From: Thermatribacter sp964570785
GTDB taxonomy: Bacteria; Atribacterota; Atribacteria; Atribacterales; Thermatribacteraceae
Assembly: GCA_964570785.1 (NCBI GenBank)
Contig: CAZMZG010000038.1
Coordinates: forward strand, 1 to 16,740
Direction: 5' to 3'
Length of the DNA stretch: 16,740 nt
In this document: piece by piece, positions 1-7,504 of the stretch
Numbering within the stretch: the stretch's first letter is position 1
How the letters are laid out: every line of letters begins with the position of its first letter
Made by a program: the position numbers and the translations under genes
The notes under the pieces: generated by a model
What the model saw: only the letters and a program-made list of their open reading frames with translations
What the model was told of the DNA's origin: nothing
Databases searched by the model: none

Positions 1-46
1 AGTAGTACCCGTAGATGGAGGATTCAGTGCTTTTTCGGGGGTGTAG
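1..46 (+). CDS. Short-chain dehydrogenase/reductase, C-terminal tail only (partial)
   Basis: The reading frame starting at base 2 encodes VVPVDGGFSAFSGV and stops at TAG 44-46. The pattern VDGGFSAFSGV is the usual C-terminal end of classical short-chain dehydrogenases, such as gluconate 5-dehydrogenase and 3-oxoacyl-ACP reductase relatives, so the rest of the gene should lie just left of the window. It runs in the same direction as the FGGY kinase that follows and ends 4 bases before the preferred kinase start, consistent with one operon. Only 14 residues are visible. The family call is reasonable, but the substrate is unknown; an NAD(P)-dependent sugar-acid or polyol dehydrogenase would suit the neighbours. 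Confidence 0.6.
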   Translation, partial: VVPVDGGFSAFSGV

Positions 47-50
47 GAAC

Positions 51-1526
51 TTGGCCGAGCTTATCATAACCGTGGATATCGGCACTTCTTCTTGCAAGGT
101 TTGTGTGTTTAACGAAGAGGGTCAAATTCTCTTTTCCGCTAAGCGGGATTATCCCGCTTTTTCGCCGCAGCCTGGCTTTGCCGAACAGGACCCAGTTGAA
201 ATTTACAGAAATGTCAAACAGACAGTTAAAGAAGCGGTAGAATCCTTTCCTGATTCTTCTTTTTCTGCTATTGGCTTCGACACCATGTTGCATAGCTCTC
301 TCCTCGTGGATAGAGAGGGGAATCCTCTCTATCCACTTTTGAACTGGATGGATACCCGTAGTGCTCACGAGGTAGAAGAGATGCGGGATGAGTACCAGAA
401 GTACGGTTTTTATAAACAGAATGCGGCTCCACTCCATACTATTTTTAACCCACCTCGGGTGCGATGGTTCAGGAAAAATATGCCTGAGCTGTGGCAAAAG
501 GCACAAAAGATGGTGACTATCAAAGACTGGGTTCTGTGGAACATAACCGGCGTTTTGGGTTGCGATTTTTCGACTGCTTCAGCGACGGGATTGATGGATC
601 TTCAAAAAGTTTCCTGGTCAAAAGATATTCTTGACTGGTTACAGCTTTCTGAAGATTTCTTGCCGCCCCTGTGTCCTCCGGAGAACGTTCTTCCTTTGAG
701 GGAAGGAGATTTCTCTGCTGATACAGGGTTAGCTCCGGGTCTTCCAGTGGTTTGGGGAGGAGGAGACGGACCCTTTGCTAATTTAGGTGAAGGGGCTTTT
801 CGGGAGAAAGAAATGGTAGTAACTGTGGGCTCTTCAGGGGCAGTGAGAATGTGTCAGCTTGCGCCGGTTTTTGATCCTCAGGAACGGGGTTGGTGTTATT
901 ACCTCGCCGATAGCATATGGGTGGGGGGAGGAGCGATTAACAACGGTGGGATAGTTTATTCCTGGGTGCGAGATCTTTTGAATAAAGAAGCAAAAGACTT
1001 TGAACTGGATATTCGTCGAGAACGACCACTCTTTCTTCCCTTTTTAACCGGAGAGAGAAGTCCGAACTGGAAGGCAAATGCGCGGGGAATTGTTTTTGGC
1101 CTTTCTTATTTTCATGATTTTGCTTCCCTGATGCAGGCTGCTTTTGAAGGTGTGGCTTTCCGGGTACGTTCTATTTACGATATGCTGTGTGAGATTATGG
1201 GAAAACCCAAGCGGGTTGTTCTAAGTGGTGGTTTTGCACAAACTGATAAGGGCGAAAGAGTTATATGCGATGTGTTGGGTAGGGAAGTGGAAGTAAGCAG
1301 TCTTCCTTCGGCTTCGGCAAGGGGAGCGTTTCTAGTTTCTCTCAAGGCTTTAGGAGAGGTAAAAAGACTTGTGGAACTCCCAGATAAATTCTTTCCTCCA
1401 AACCCTGTTTTGGAGCCTGTTGCAGAACATGCTCTTTTCTATAACCAGCTTTATGAACTGTACTGGGAAATTTACAGGCGCAACGTTGACCTTTTTGATC
1501 GCTTTATAGAGCTGGGATTAGCTTAA
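51..1526 (+). CDS. FGGY-family carbohydrate kinase, gluconokinase-like
   Basis: This cytoplasmic sugar kinase of the hexokinase/actin fold transfers phosphate from ATP to a sugar or sugar acid. The N-terminal phosphate-binding motif DIGTSS lies near residue 9, FGGY signatures in the centre include SASATGLMDL and VTVGSSGAVRM, and the C-terminal half has NNGGIVYSWVRD, FLTGERSPNW and the adenosine-binding VLSGGFAQTD. The GSSGAVR and NNGGIV blocks resemble FGGY gluconokinases (GntK type) more than xylulokinases or glycerol kinases, so gluconate or a related acid is the best guess. With the TTG start at 51 the protein has 491 residues, normal for the family, and begins just before the conserved motif; a GGGGGTG at 37-43 gives a well-spaced Shine-Dalgarno. 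Start codons at 15 (ATG) and 27 (GTG, after GGAGG) are possible but would add residues that homologues lack. Confidence 0.85.
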   Translation: MAELIITVDIGTSSCKVCVFNEEGQILFSAKRDYPAFSPQPGFAEQDPVEIYRNVKQTVKEAVESFPDSSFSAIGFDTMLHSSLLVDREGNPLYPLLNWMDTRSAHEVEEMRDEYQKYGFYKQNAAPLHTIFNPPRVRWFRKNMPELWQKAQKMVTIKDWVLWNITGVLGCDFSTASATGLMDLQKVSWSKDILDWLQLSEDFLPPLCPPENVLPLREGDFSADTGLAPGLPVVWGGGDGPFANLGEGAFREKEMVVTVGSSGAVRMCQLAPVFDPQERGWCYYLADSIWVGGGAINNGGIVYSWVRDLLNKEAKDFELDIRRERPLFLPFLTGERSPNWKANARGIVFGLSYFHDFASLMQAAFEGVAFRVRSIYDMLCEIMGKPKRVVLSGGFAQTDKGERVICDVLGREVEVSSLPSASARGAFLVSLKALGEVKRLVELPDKFFPPNPVLEPVAEHALFYNQLYELYWEIYRRNVDLFDRFIELGLA

Positions 1527-1559
1527 TTTAAGAATAATCCTCATTTTTGGTTTCTTCAA

Positions 1560-1588
1560 TTAATTTTGGTCCTTATTTAGTGTATACT
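1560..1588 (+). promoter_or_regulatory. Possible promoter ahead of the SIS/PfkB genes
   Basis: The 108-base gap between the kinase and the SIS gene is AT-rich. It holds TATACT at 1583-1588, preceded directly by TG, with the weak -35 candidate TTAATT at 1560-1565, 17 bases upstream. The -10 matches consensus at five of six positions and the -35 at three. It could give the SIS and PfkB genes their own transcript apart from the upstream kinase. This is pattern matching only. Confidence 0.3.
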
Positions 1589-1634
1589 TTTGTAGGGTTT
1601 TACTCTTTTAGACTTGTTCTGGAGGTATTTCATA

Positions 1635-2687
1635 ATGAACCAGCTTTTTAAAGAAATTGCTGAACAACCCGAAGTTTTCAGAAGAATAGTTGAAACGTAT
1701 GTTCAGGAAGAATGGTTCTCCCGTTTCAGTAAGGAAGTAGATAGAAATGGGAAAATATATATAGCAGGGATGGGTAGCTCTCTTTTTGCTGCCTACCCGG
1801 GTTATCTTTATCTTCTTAGCAAGGGCTTTCAGGTGAACTGGATTGATGCCTCAGAGCTTTTGCACTATGGACTGAGGGGCCTGGATAAGGATGATGTGCT
1901 GGTTTTGATATCTCAGTCTGGCGAGTCTTATGAAGTTTTAAAAATACTGAATGCTCTCTCCGTTCGGCCTCTGGTCGTGAGTTTTACAGCTAATTTGGAA
2001 AGCACTCTTGCTAAAAAAAGTGATGTGGTTATCGATATTCTTAGTGGGCCTGAGCGAGCTGTTACCTCTACTAAGACTCATACGGCGACACTCCTGGTGT
2101 TTAACCTTTGGGTACTGGCTCAGGCGGGAGATAAGGAGCGTTTTTTGCATGCCTCTATGGATATTGAACTTATAGCTGAAGAAGCGGAAAGGGTGATTGA
2201 AACTTCTTCGGAGTGGTCGAGGAGAGTTCTTCGCAGTCTCGAGTTTGCGCGCTCGGCAGAAAATCGCTTTATTATTGCTCGGGGACCAGCTCTCAGTTCT
2301 GCCTGGCACGGTTGTCTGTGTTTTTATGAGTGTGCCAAGGAAAGCTTTTTTGCTTTTTCGGGGGGGCAATTTCGCCATGGTCCTCTGGAGCTGATCACCA
2401 GGCCTTCTCTTGCAATTGTCCTGGCTCTTCCCGGCAAGACCCAGAGTTTAATGATTGCCCTGGCTGAAGAACTTGTTAACTACAAAGCGGGCGTGCTTTT
2501 GATTGGTCAGGAAGGGATTGAGTCGCAGTTTAACCTGGAGGTGCTACCCATGCATTTTGCCGATGAATTCTTTTCACCTGTTCTCTCCATAATACCCCTT
2601 GAGTTACTTGCTTATTATCTTGCTGAGGATAAAGGTTTGGAGCCGGGTACGGCTTATCTTATAAGCAAAACTACTACTCGAGAGTGA
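1635..2687 (+). CDS. SIS-domain sugar isomerase/deaminase, GlmS isomerase-like (FrlB/AgaS type)
   Basis: This 350-residue cytoplasmic protein has two SIS (sugar isomerase) domains and no N-terminal glutamine amidotransferase domain. The first SIS domain carries GMGSSL (residues 45-50) and the phosphosugar-binding SQSGES (93-98). The second contains FRHGPLELI, the counterpart of the KHGPLALI block of glucosamine-6-phosphate synthase, and the C-terminus keeps a lysine in a tail (LISKTTTRE) resembling the catalytic GlmS tail. Standalone proteins of this type act as amino-sugar-phosphate deaminases/isomerases or fructosamine-6-phosphate deglycases. ATG 1635 is chosen over an upstream TTG (1614) because GGAGGT sits at 1621-1626 with 8-base spacing. 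Its stop is adjacent to or overlaps the PfkB start, so the two are co-translated. A role in amino sugar or glycated compound breakdown is inferred. Confidence 0.82.
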   Translation: MNQLFKEIAEQPEVFRRIVETYVQEEWFSRFSKEVDRNGKIYIAGMGSSLFAAYPGYLYLLSKGFQVNWIDASELLHYGLRGLDKDDVLVLISQSGESYEVLKILNALSVRPLVVSFTANLESTLAKKSDVVIDILSGPERAVTSTKTHTATLLVFNLWVLAQAGDKERFLHASMDIELIAEEAERVIETSSEWSRRVLRSLEFARSAENRFIIARGPALSSAWHGCLCFYECAKESFFAFSGGQFRHGPLELITRPSLAIVLALPGKTQSLMIALAEELVNYKAGVLLIGQEGIESQFNLEVLPMHFADEFFSPVLSIIPLELLAYYLAEDKGLEPGTAYLISKTTTRE

Positions 2688-2692
2688 GTGCT

Positions 2693-3634
2693 ATGGACCG
2701 GGTTTGGGTAGTTGGAAATATAAGTCTGGACGTGGTTCTGGGTGGTATTGAGGATTTTCCGGGCTGGGGAGTTGAGGTGTTGATTCCTGGCTACGTGATG
2801 AGACCGGGTGGAGCTGCTACTAATGCCGCTTTGGCATTGACCAGTTTAGGAGTTTCTAATTTTCTGGTAGGTGTGGTGGGCGACGATTTTGCAGGTAAAG
2901 AAATAACCAGGAGACTCGAAAAACAGGGTGTAGACCTTTCTTTTTTAGATATCGCCAGAAATGCGGCTACTGGCCTCTCAGTTGCAGTTACCCATTCTAT
3001 TACTCTTGAGCGTACCTTTTTAACCGATCTTGGCGCTCAGGCTATGCTCACTTTGAGTCATCTTGAAAAGTTATTGAGTGAGGTTGGAAGTGGTGATTTT
3101 CTGTTACTGTGTGGATATTTTCTCTCCCCGGGTATTCGCAAGGGAAAACTTTTGGTAGAAATTCTTGAGGAATTTCGTAGCAAGGAGGTCAAACTTTTAT
3201 TGGATACGGGTTGGCCGACCGAAGGTTTTACCAGAGAAGTAAGAGAAGAAATTTTTTCCCTTCTCCCTGCTTTTGACTATTTTCTTCCCAACCAGGTTGA
3301 ACTGCAGGCACTTACTGGGGATAATCTGGACAGGATTTTTGAAACCTTTTCGGGCACTCTGATTGTAAAGAGGGGTAAAGAAGGTTCTCAGGCTTTGACT
3401 GCTTCAAAAAGTTTGGTTCGAAAAGCTGTCCCTTTTGAAGCTAAAGACACTATTGGTGCGGGAGATTATTTCAACGCAGGTTTTATATTTGCCTTGTTTT
3501 CAGGAGAAGATCTCAACAAAGCTCTTCATATAGCGAACCTGGTTGCCGGTTATAATATATCGGTGGATTCTGCTCGAGAGAGCCTAATTACTCGGGAAAA
3601 ACTTAAAGAAATGCTCTCTTCATGCAGCAATTGA
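2693..3634 (+). CDS. PfkB-family carbohydrate kinase (ribokinase/fructokinase-like)
   Basis: This is a 313-residue ribokinase-fold kinase. The N-terminus reads MDRVWVVGNISLD, typical of the family. The first PfkB signature is at GGAATN (residues 39-44) and the second, DTIGAGDYFNAG, near residue 252, where the last Asp of GAGD is the expected catalytic base and the glycines form the anion hole. Substrate specificity cannot be told from these motifs; fructose, ribose, 2-keto-3-deoxygluconate or a fructosamine are all possible. The ATG at 2693 fits homologues; a GTG at 2684 would overlap the SIS stop by 4 bases. Beside a SIS deaminase and an FGGY kinase, it suggests phosphorylation of the sugar handled by the same operon. 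The stop is a tandem TGA-TAG in frame. Confidence 0.85.
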   Translation: MDRVWVVGNISLDVVLGGIEDFPGWGVEVLIPGYVMRPGGAATNAALALTSLGVSNFLVGVVGDDFAGKEITRRLEKQGVDLSFLDIARNAATGLSVAVTHSITLERTFLTDLGAQAMLTLSHLEKLLSEVGSGDFLLLCGYFLSPGIRKGKLLVEILEEFRSKEVKLLLDTGWPTEGFTREVREEIFSLLPAFDYFLPNQVELQALTGDNLDRIFETFSGTLIVKRGKEGSQALTASKSLVRKAVPFEAKDTIGAGDYFNAGFIFALFSGEDLNKALHIANLVAGYNISVDSARESLITREKLKEMLSSCSN

Positions 3635-3643
3635 TAGCTGGTT

Positions 3644-4974
3644 ATGTGCATCAAAAGCTACTTTCGTACAGAATTTAGCGAGCTCTTTTTGCTCTTTTTG
3701 GGTACTGTTAAGTGGTTTGCTTTAGCTTGTGTTGCTGGCGTGGTTGCCGGAAGCGGAGCTTTTTTGTTTCTCAAGGCTCTTAAGCTTAGCACTTCTTGGA
3801 TAGAGGGGTTGTTTCCTTCTTCCTTCCTGCTTGCTCCCCTGGGCTTGCTTTTGAGTAAATCCCTGATCCACTTTTTCTCTCCAGAAGCTAAAGGGCATGG
3901 CACAGAAAGGGTTATAGAGGCCATACATCAACGTTATGGGAAGATAGACTTTAAAGTTTTTCCTGTAAAAACTCTGGCTACTCTTTGTACTTTGAGTTTT
4001 GGCGGTTCTGCAGGTAAAGAGGGGCCAGTAGCTCAGATCGGGGCTTCGCTAGTTTCCATGCTGGGTCATTTGTTTCGTCTTTCTCTACAGGACTTGAGAA
4101 GATTTGTTATGTACGGCCTTTCAGCAGGGTTTGCAGCTGTTTTTGGAACACCGGTTACCGGAGCGGAGCCATTTTTGGTATTGAGGTCCTCTATGTTGGT
4201 CAGATGGAATACGGTTCTTTGATGTCTTCAACCATAGCTTCTTTTATATCAGTTTACGTGGTTGAGGCTTTAGGGGTCAGGCAGGTTTATTTACCGTCTC
4301 TGGGTGGTTATTCGTTTAGCTTTCAAACCGCGATCTGGGTACTGCTTTTTGGGGTAATAATTGCTCTGGTGGCACGCCTTTTTATCAATCTCACCTATTG
4401 GGTAGAACGTTTTGGCAATTTGCTGGATCGAAAACTGGCATTTTGGGTGCCTCCCATTATAGGAGGTTTGGCTTTGGTTGGAGCTGCTTTGCTGGGTTAC
4501 AGAGAGGCGCTGGACGTAGGCATGGAGGTTGTGGAAAAAGTGGTTGAAGGTGAAATCTTTCCTGGTGAACTTTGATTTGTTAAGATATTACTGGTTGCCC
4601 TAACTTTAGGTATGGGAGGATCAGGGGGTGTAGTAACTCCTATGTTTTTTATTGGCAGTGTTCTGGGCATGAGCTTTGCCAAGCTTTTTGCGCTGAACGC
4701 TGCTTTTTGGTCACAAATCGGTCTTGCTGTGTTTTTAGGTGCCTGTGCCAACACACCGATTGCGGCAACAATTATGGCGGCAGAACTTTTCGGTTTTGAC
4801 CGGGCGGTTGTTGCGCTTTTGTCGGTTGTTGTGGCTTATAAGCTTCTCGGTCATCGTTCTATTTATCCTTCACAGTTGCTTTTTATCTCTAAGTCTTTGA
4901 GTATTGATGTGTCTTTGGGTAGGGCAGTTGGGGAACTTCAGCAAAAAGCCATTAGTCGCGGCAGGCAATTTTAA
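3644..4974 (+). pseudogene. ClC-family chloride channel/transporter, broken by a frameshift and a nonsense codon
   Basis: Three consecutive open segments together spell a full ClC protein. Segment 1 (from ATG 3644) has the selectivity block GKEGPVAQIG and GFAAVFGTPVTGA; segment 2 continues as IFGIEVLYVGQMEYGS; segment 3 has GGSGGVVTPMFFIG, the late ClC filter motif. The frame is lost at 4160-4169, where GGAGC is repeated twice in tandem; removing one copy restores TGAIFGIEV. Segment 2 ends at an in-frame TGA (4573-4575), after which the same frame continues FVKILLVALTLG into segment 3. Length minus 5 is exactly 442 codons, about the size of a short bacterial ClC lacking CBS domains. The early GSGIP-like motif reads GHGTERV, so its proline is missing. 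There is no clear ribosome binding site; the gene starts 9 bases after pfkB. Two independent lesions make a pseudogene more likely than one sequencing error. Confidence 0.82.
4160..4169 (+). repeat. 5-bp tandem duplication GGAGC x2 causing the ClC frameshift
   Basis: GGAGC at 4160-4164 is followed directly by GGAGC at 4165-4169. Deleting either copy rejoins the two ClC reading frames at a conserved motif with no residue lost, so this short duplication is the likely lesion. Replication slippage is the usual cause of such events; an assembly error cannot be ruled out from the sequence alone. Confidence 0.75.
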
Positions 4975-5021
4975 TTTAAATTAGTTGTCAATTGTTGTTG
5001 CGATCTTGTAGTGAGGTTAGA

Positions 5022-5030
5022 AAGGAGGGA
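5022..5030 (+). promoter_or_regulatory. Strong ribosome binding site that points to an ATT start
   Basis: AAGGAGGGA is a near-perfect anti-16S complement, one of the strongest in the window, with no ATG, GTG or in-frame TTG at functional distance. The downstream in-frame ATT codons at 5037 and 5040 are 8 and 11 bases beyond AAGGAGG (5022-5028). A TTG at 5041 is in another frame and opens only a 43-codon ORF. Confidence 0.55.
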
Positions 5031-5036
5031 CTTTCT

Positions 5037-5384
5037 ATTATTGAGCAGCCTTATCTTTCTCGATTGCGTGTGGTTAAATTTGTTTTTAAAAGTGAAGATT
5101 TTAGTGCCAACAAGGAGAGTGGCTTCGATGTTCTGCCTGAGTTTTCTCTGTTGCCTGCTAAGGATGAGTTAAAGGGTGTTTTGAGATTACATATGAACTT
5201 CAGGGAAAGGCGAGAAGACTATCTTCCCTACGAAGTTACTCTGGTTGCAGAAGCTGTTTTTATTGCTCGGGGCATGAGCGCCGAAGAATTTTCCAATTAT
5301 TGCCGTACTCAGGGTGCTGCCAAAGTGCTTCCTTCTCTGCGTAAACTGGTTGTGGAGTTTTTAGGCAAGGTGGATATAAGTTGA
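5037..5384 (+). CDS. Small SecB-like protein of unknown function, apparent ATT start
   Basis: About 115 residues, no signal peptide, no membrane segment. The central and C-terminal pattern YEVTLVAEAVFIARG followed by SAEEFSNYCRTQGAAKVLPSLRKLVVEF resembles the SecB fold, where a beta-strand 'EGVFEIEG' is followed by a helix with 'ILFPYLRE'. The similarity is by eye and moderate, so an export or holdase chaperone role is only a suggestion. Start choice: a strong AAGGAGGGA lies at 5022-5030, and the only codons at proper distance in frame are ATT 5037 and ATT 5040. In-frame TTGs at 4992-4998 lie before the Shine-Dalgarno and have none of their own, and the next TTG (5064) is 35 bases past it. 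The stop TGA overlaps by one base the ATG of the UbiB-like gene, so the two are translationally coupled. Confidence 0.6.
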   Translation: MIEQPYLSRLRVVKFVFKSEDFSANKESGFDVLPEFSLLPAKDELKGVLRLHMNFRERREDYLPYEVTLVAEAVFIARGMSAEEFSNYCRTQGAAKVLPSLRKLVVEFLGKVDIS

Positions 5385-7045
5385 TGTTTCTACCGGGATA
5401 TCCCTATTTTAAAAATTTTAAGCGCTTTCGGGAAATTGTGGGAGTTTTTTCTAAGTATGGTTTTTCTTATCTCTTCAGCAGAGTGCGCTTTCTGGAACGC
5501 ATTGGAGTGCGTTTCCTGCGAAGAGAAATCGTTGAAAACCCTCCCTGGGTTAACCTGAGATTAGCATTTGAGGAACTGGGTACCACTTTTATCAAAGCTG
5601 GACAAATACTCAGTTCCCGGGTAGACCTGCTTCCTCCCGAATACTGCCAGGAGCTTAAAAAGCTCCAGGATGAAGCGCCTGCTGTTCCTTTTGAGGAAAT
5701 TAGAAAGGTGGTAGAAGAGGAACTTGGTACTTCACTTGGAAATATTTTTTCGGAATTTGATCCTCATCCTTTGGCGTCTGCTTCCATAGCTCAGGTACAC
5801 AGAGCAGTGTTGAAAAAAAGTGGAGAAAAAGTAGCTGTAAAGATCCAGAAGCCGGGAGTTAAGGAGATGGTAATAGCAGACCTTGAGATTTTAAGTTATC
5901 TGGCTCGTTTTGGGGAGCACCTGCATGGTATGGTAGAGTCCATCAGCTTTTCTGAGCTGGTTGCTGAGTTTCGCAAGGGGTTGCTAAAGGAGATTGATTT
6001 TACTTTTGAAGCTGTTAACGCTCGTAAAATGCGGGACAATTTTCTGGATTTTGAAGGTGTTTATATCCCTCGTATTTTTCCAGAACTCACTACTTCGCGA
6101 GTAATGGTTATGGAACTCATTGAAGGAGTGCCACTTTCTAAAATGCTTAAAGAAGGCAACCTCAATACAGAGGCCAGCAAGATGCTTGCTGAGATAGGAG
6201 CTAAGGCCATTTTCAAGATGATTTTCGAAGACGGCTTTTTCCATGGCGACCCCCATCCGGGTAATTTGATGTTTAGAAAAGAAACCCGGGAGCTTGTCTA
6301 TCTGGATTTTGGAATGGTTGGTGCAATAGATAGTGAAACTCGCAGAAATATTGTTCTGCTTCTTCAGGCAGCGCTTGAGAAGAATGCTGCGCGCATGATT
6401 CGTTTGCTCGAGGAAGAATTTATGGAGAGTCCTATTGAGTCATCACTTTCTTTGCGTTTTGAATTGAACGAGATTCTGGAACATTATGTTGCTGCGAATC
6501 TGCGAGAGATAAATCTAAAGTCTCTTTTCTTTGATTTTTTTCATCTACTTCGCAAGTATCAGCTCCGTTTTCCAGCCAGTTTGGTGTCTTTATTGAGGGC
6601 GCTTGTGGTGGCTGAAGGAACGGGCAGAGAACTGGATCCCGATTTTTCCCTGGCTCCTTACCTTTCGGAATATCTCAAAAAAGTTTTGGTCCGCTGGCTA
6701 AGCCCGGAACGCATTAAGCGGGATCTGCTTGATTATTTGCTGGAGTGGGATAGTTTGCTCAGGAATTTTCCAGAAAATACGCGGGAAATTTTCTCACAGC
6801 TCTCTTCGGGAAAATTCACTCTGCGTCTTAAGAGCAAGGAGATTGAAGAAACCAATCGTCGGCTCGAGACGGTTAGCACACGTCTTTCTCTAAGCATTGT
6901 TCTGGGGTCTCTTTTAATAGGTTCTTCGCTGGTTTATATCAATTTTCCTAAGGTGCGTTTTCTAAGTGTTCTGGGCATTCTTGGTTATGCTGTGGCTGCC
7001 TTTTTGGGTATTGTTTTGATCTTTGAGATGCTACGCCATCACTGA
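5384..7045 (+). CDS. UbiB/AarF/ABC1 atypical protein kinase-like protein
   Basis: This 553-residue membrane-anchored member of the UbiB family is a protein-kinase fold thought to act as an ATPase or lipid/quinone-related factor. Family landmarks occur in order: the KxGQ motif (KAGQ, residues 71-74), the alanine-rich loop ASASIAQVHRA (131-141) replacing the glycine-rich loop, lysine in AVKIQKPG (about 153), the ExD block EIDFTFE (203-209), the catalytic loop HGDPHPGN (287-294) and YLDFG (306-310). Two hydrophobic segments near 501-520 and 525-547 form the usual C-terminal membrane hairpin. ATG 5384 shares its A with the preceding TGA stop. The gene ends at 7045, immediately against the convergent YbjQ gene. 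No quinone biosynthesis genes are visible, so a ubiquinone role should not be assumed; bacterial relatives exist in quinone-free anaerobes. Confidence 0.9.
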   Translation: MFLPGYPYFKNFKRFREIVGVFSKYGFSYLFSRVRFLERIGVRFLRREIVENPPWVNLRLAFEELGTTFIKAGQILSSRVDLLPPEYCQELKKLQDEAPAVPFEEIRKVVEEELGTSLGNIFSEFDPHPLASASIAQVHRAVLKKSGEKVAVKIQKPGVKEMVIADLEILSYLARFGEHLHGMVESISFSELVAEFRKGLLKEIDFTFEAVNARKMRDNFLDFEGVYIPRIFPELTTSRVMVMELIEGVPLSKMLKEGNLNTEASKMLAEIGAKAIFKMIFEDGFFHGDPHPGNLMFRKETRELVYLDFGMVGAIDSETRRNIVLLLQAALEKNAARMIRLLEEEFMESPIESSLSLRFELNEILEHYVAANLREINLKSLFFDFFHLLRKYQLRFPASLVSLLRALVVAEGTGRELDPDFSLAPYLSEYLKKVLVRWLSPERIKRDLLDYLLEWDSLLRNFPENTREIFSQLSSGKFTLRLKSKEIEETNRRLETVSTRLSLSIVLGSLLIGSSLVYINFPKVRFLSVLGILGYAVAAFLGIVLIFEMLRHH

Positions 7046-7360
7046 CTATTCCAGCTTCACCGCTGTGCCATAAGCTATTATCTCCGCAGCACCACTCATG
7101 ACCATGCTGGTTGCAAAGCGCACTCCCAGTACAGCATCGGCACCTAAAGCGCGAGCTTCTTCGAGCATTCTCTCTACAGCAAGCTGCCTGGCCTTGCTCA
7201 TCATTTCAGTGTATTCTTTGATTTCACCGCCTACTAAAGTACGAAGAGCCGCCATAATATCTTTACCCAGCCACCTGGCCCGGACAGTGTTTCCCTGCAC
7301 GATACCCAGTATTTCTTTTATTTTTTTACCTGGTATCTCGGGGAGAGTCGAAGTAATCAT
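7046..7360 (-). CDS. YbjQ/UPF0145 family protein
   Basis: The 104-residue protein has the YbjQ pattern: starting with MITSTLPEIPGKKI, then IVQGNTVRARWLGKD, a basic helix with ARQLAVERMLEEARALGADAV, and the C-terminal block MSGAAEIIAYGTAVKL. The family is a small cytoplasmic oligomer of dodecin-like fold annotated as a putative heavy-metal-binding domain; its true role is not established. The start ATG (7360-7358 on the minus strand) has only a weak AAGGGAAG upstream. The stop abuts the UbiB stop with no spacer, so convergent transcripts must read into each other. It lies 144 bases downstream of the ABC transporter operon on the same strand and may be its distal gene. Confidence 0.88.
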   Translation of the reverse strand: MITSTLPEIPGKKIKEILGIVQGNTVRARWLGKDIMAALRTLVGGEIKEYTEMMSKARQLAVERMLEEARALGADAVLGVRFATSMVMSGAAEIIAYGTAVKLE

Positions 7361-7504
7361 GTATTTTCTTCCCTTTCTTGGTGATCAGAAAACTGCCCCA
7401 TTGGATGGTTTTTTGATGAAACTCTCCAGTAAAACATCCTTAAAAATACTTAATCTACATGCAATTAATTTCTTAAAAAAAAACGGTCAAACTCGCTCCC
7501 TCTT

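Noticed and set aside
24..506. 160-codon minus-strand ORF inside the FGGY kinase gene
   Set aside because: It is antisense to a clear kinase domain and has no motif or ribosome binding site.
4573..4575. TGA recoded as tryptophan, glycine or selenocysteine in the ClC gene
   Set aside because: TGA ends several other genes here at positions fixed by overlaps or tandem stops (SIS, PfkB, SecB-like, UbiB), TGG is used normally for Trp, and the ClC gene has a separate frameshift, so a pseudogene explains it better. No SECIS-like element was identified by eye.
5041..5172. Out-of-frame TTG ORF after the strong ribosome binding site at 5022
   Set aside because: It gives only 43 codons of Leu/Cys-rich sequence with no recognisable pattern, while the overlapping longer frame looks like a real protein.
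7475..7483. Run of nine A (U9 on the minus strand) after the ABC ATPase gene as a terminator
   Set aside because: No convincing stem precedes the U-run, and the YbjQ gene downstream may belong to the same transcript.
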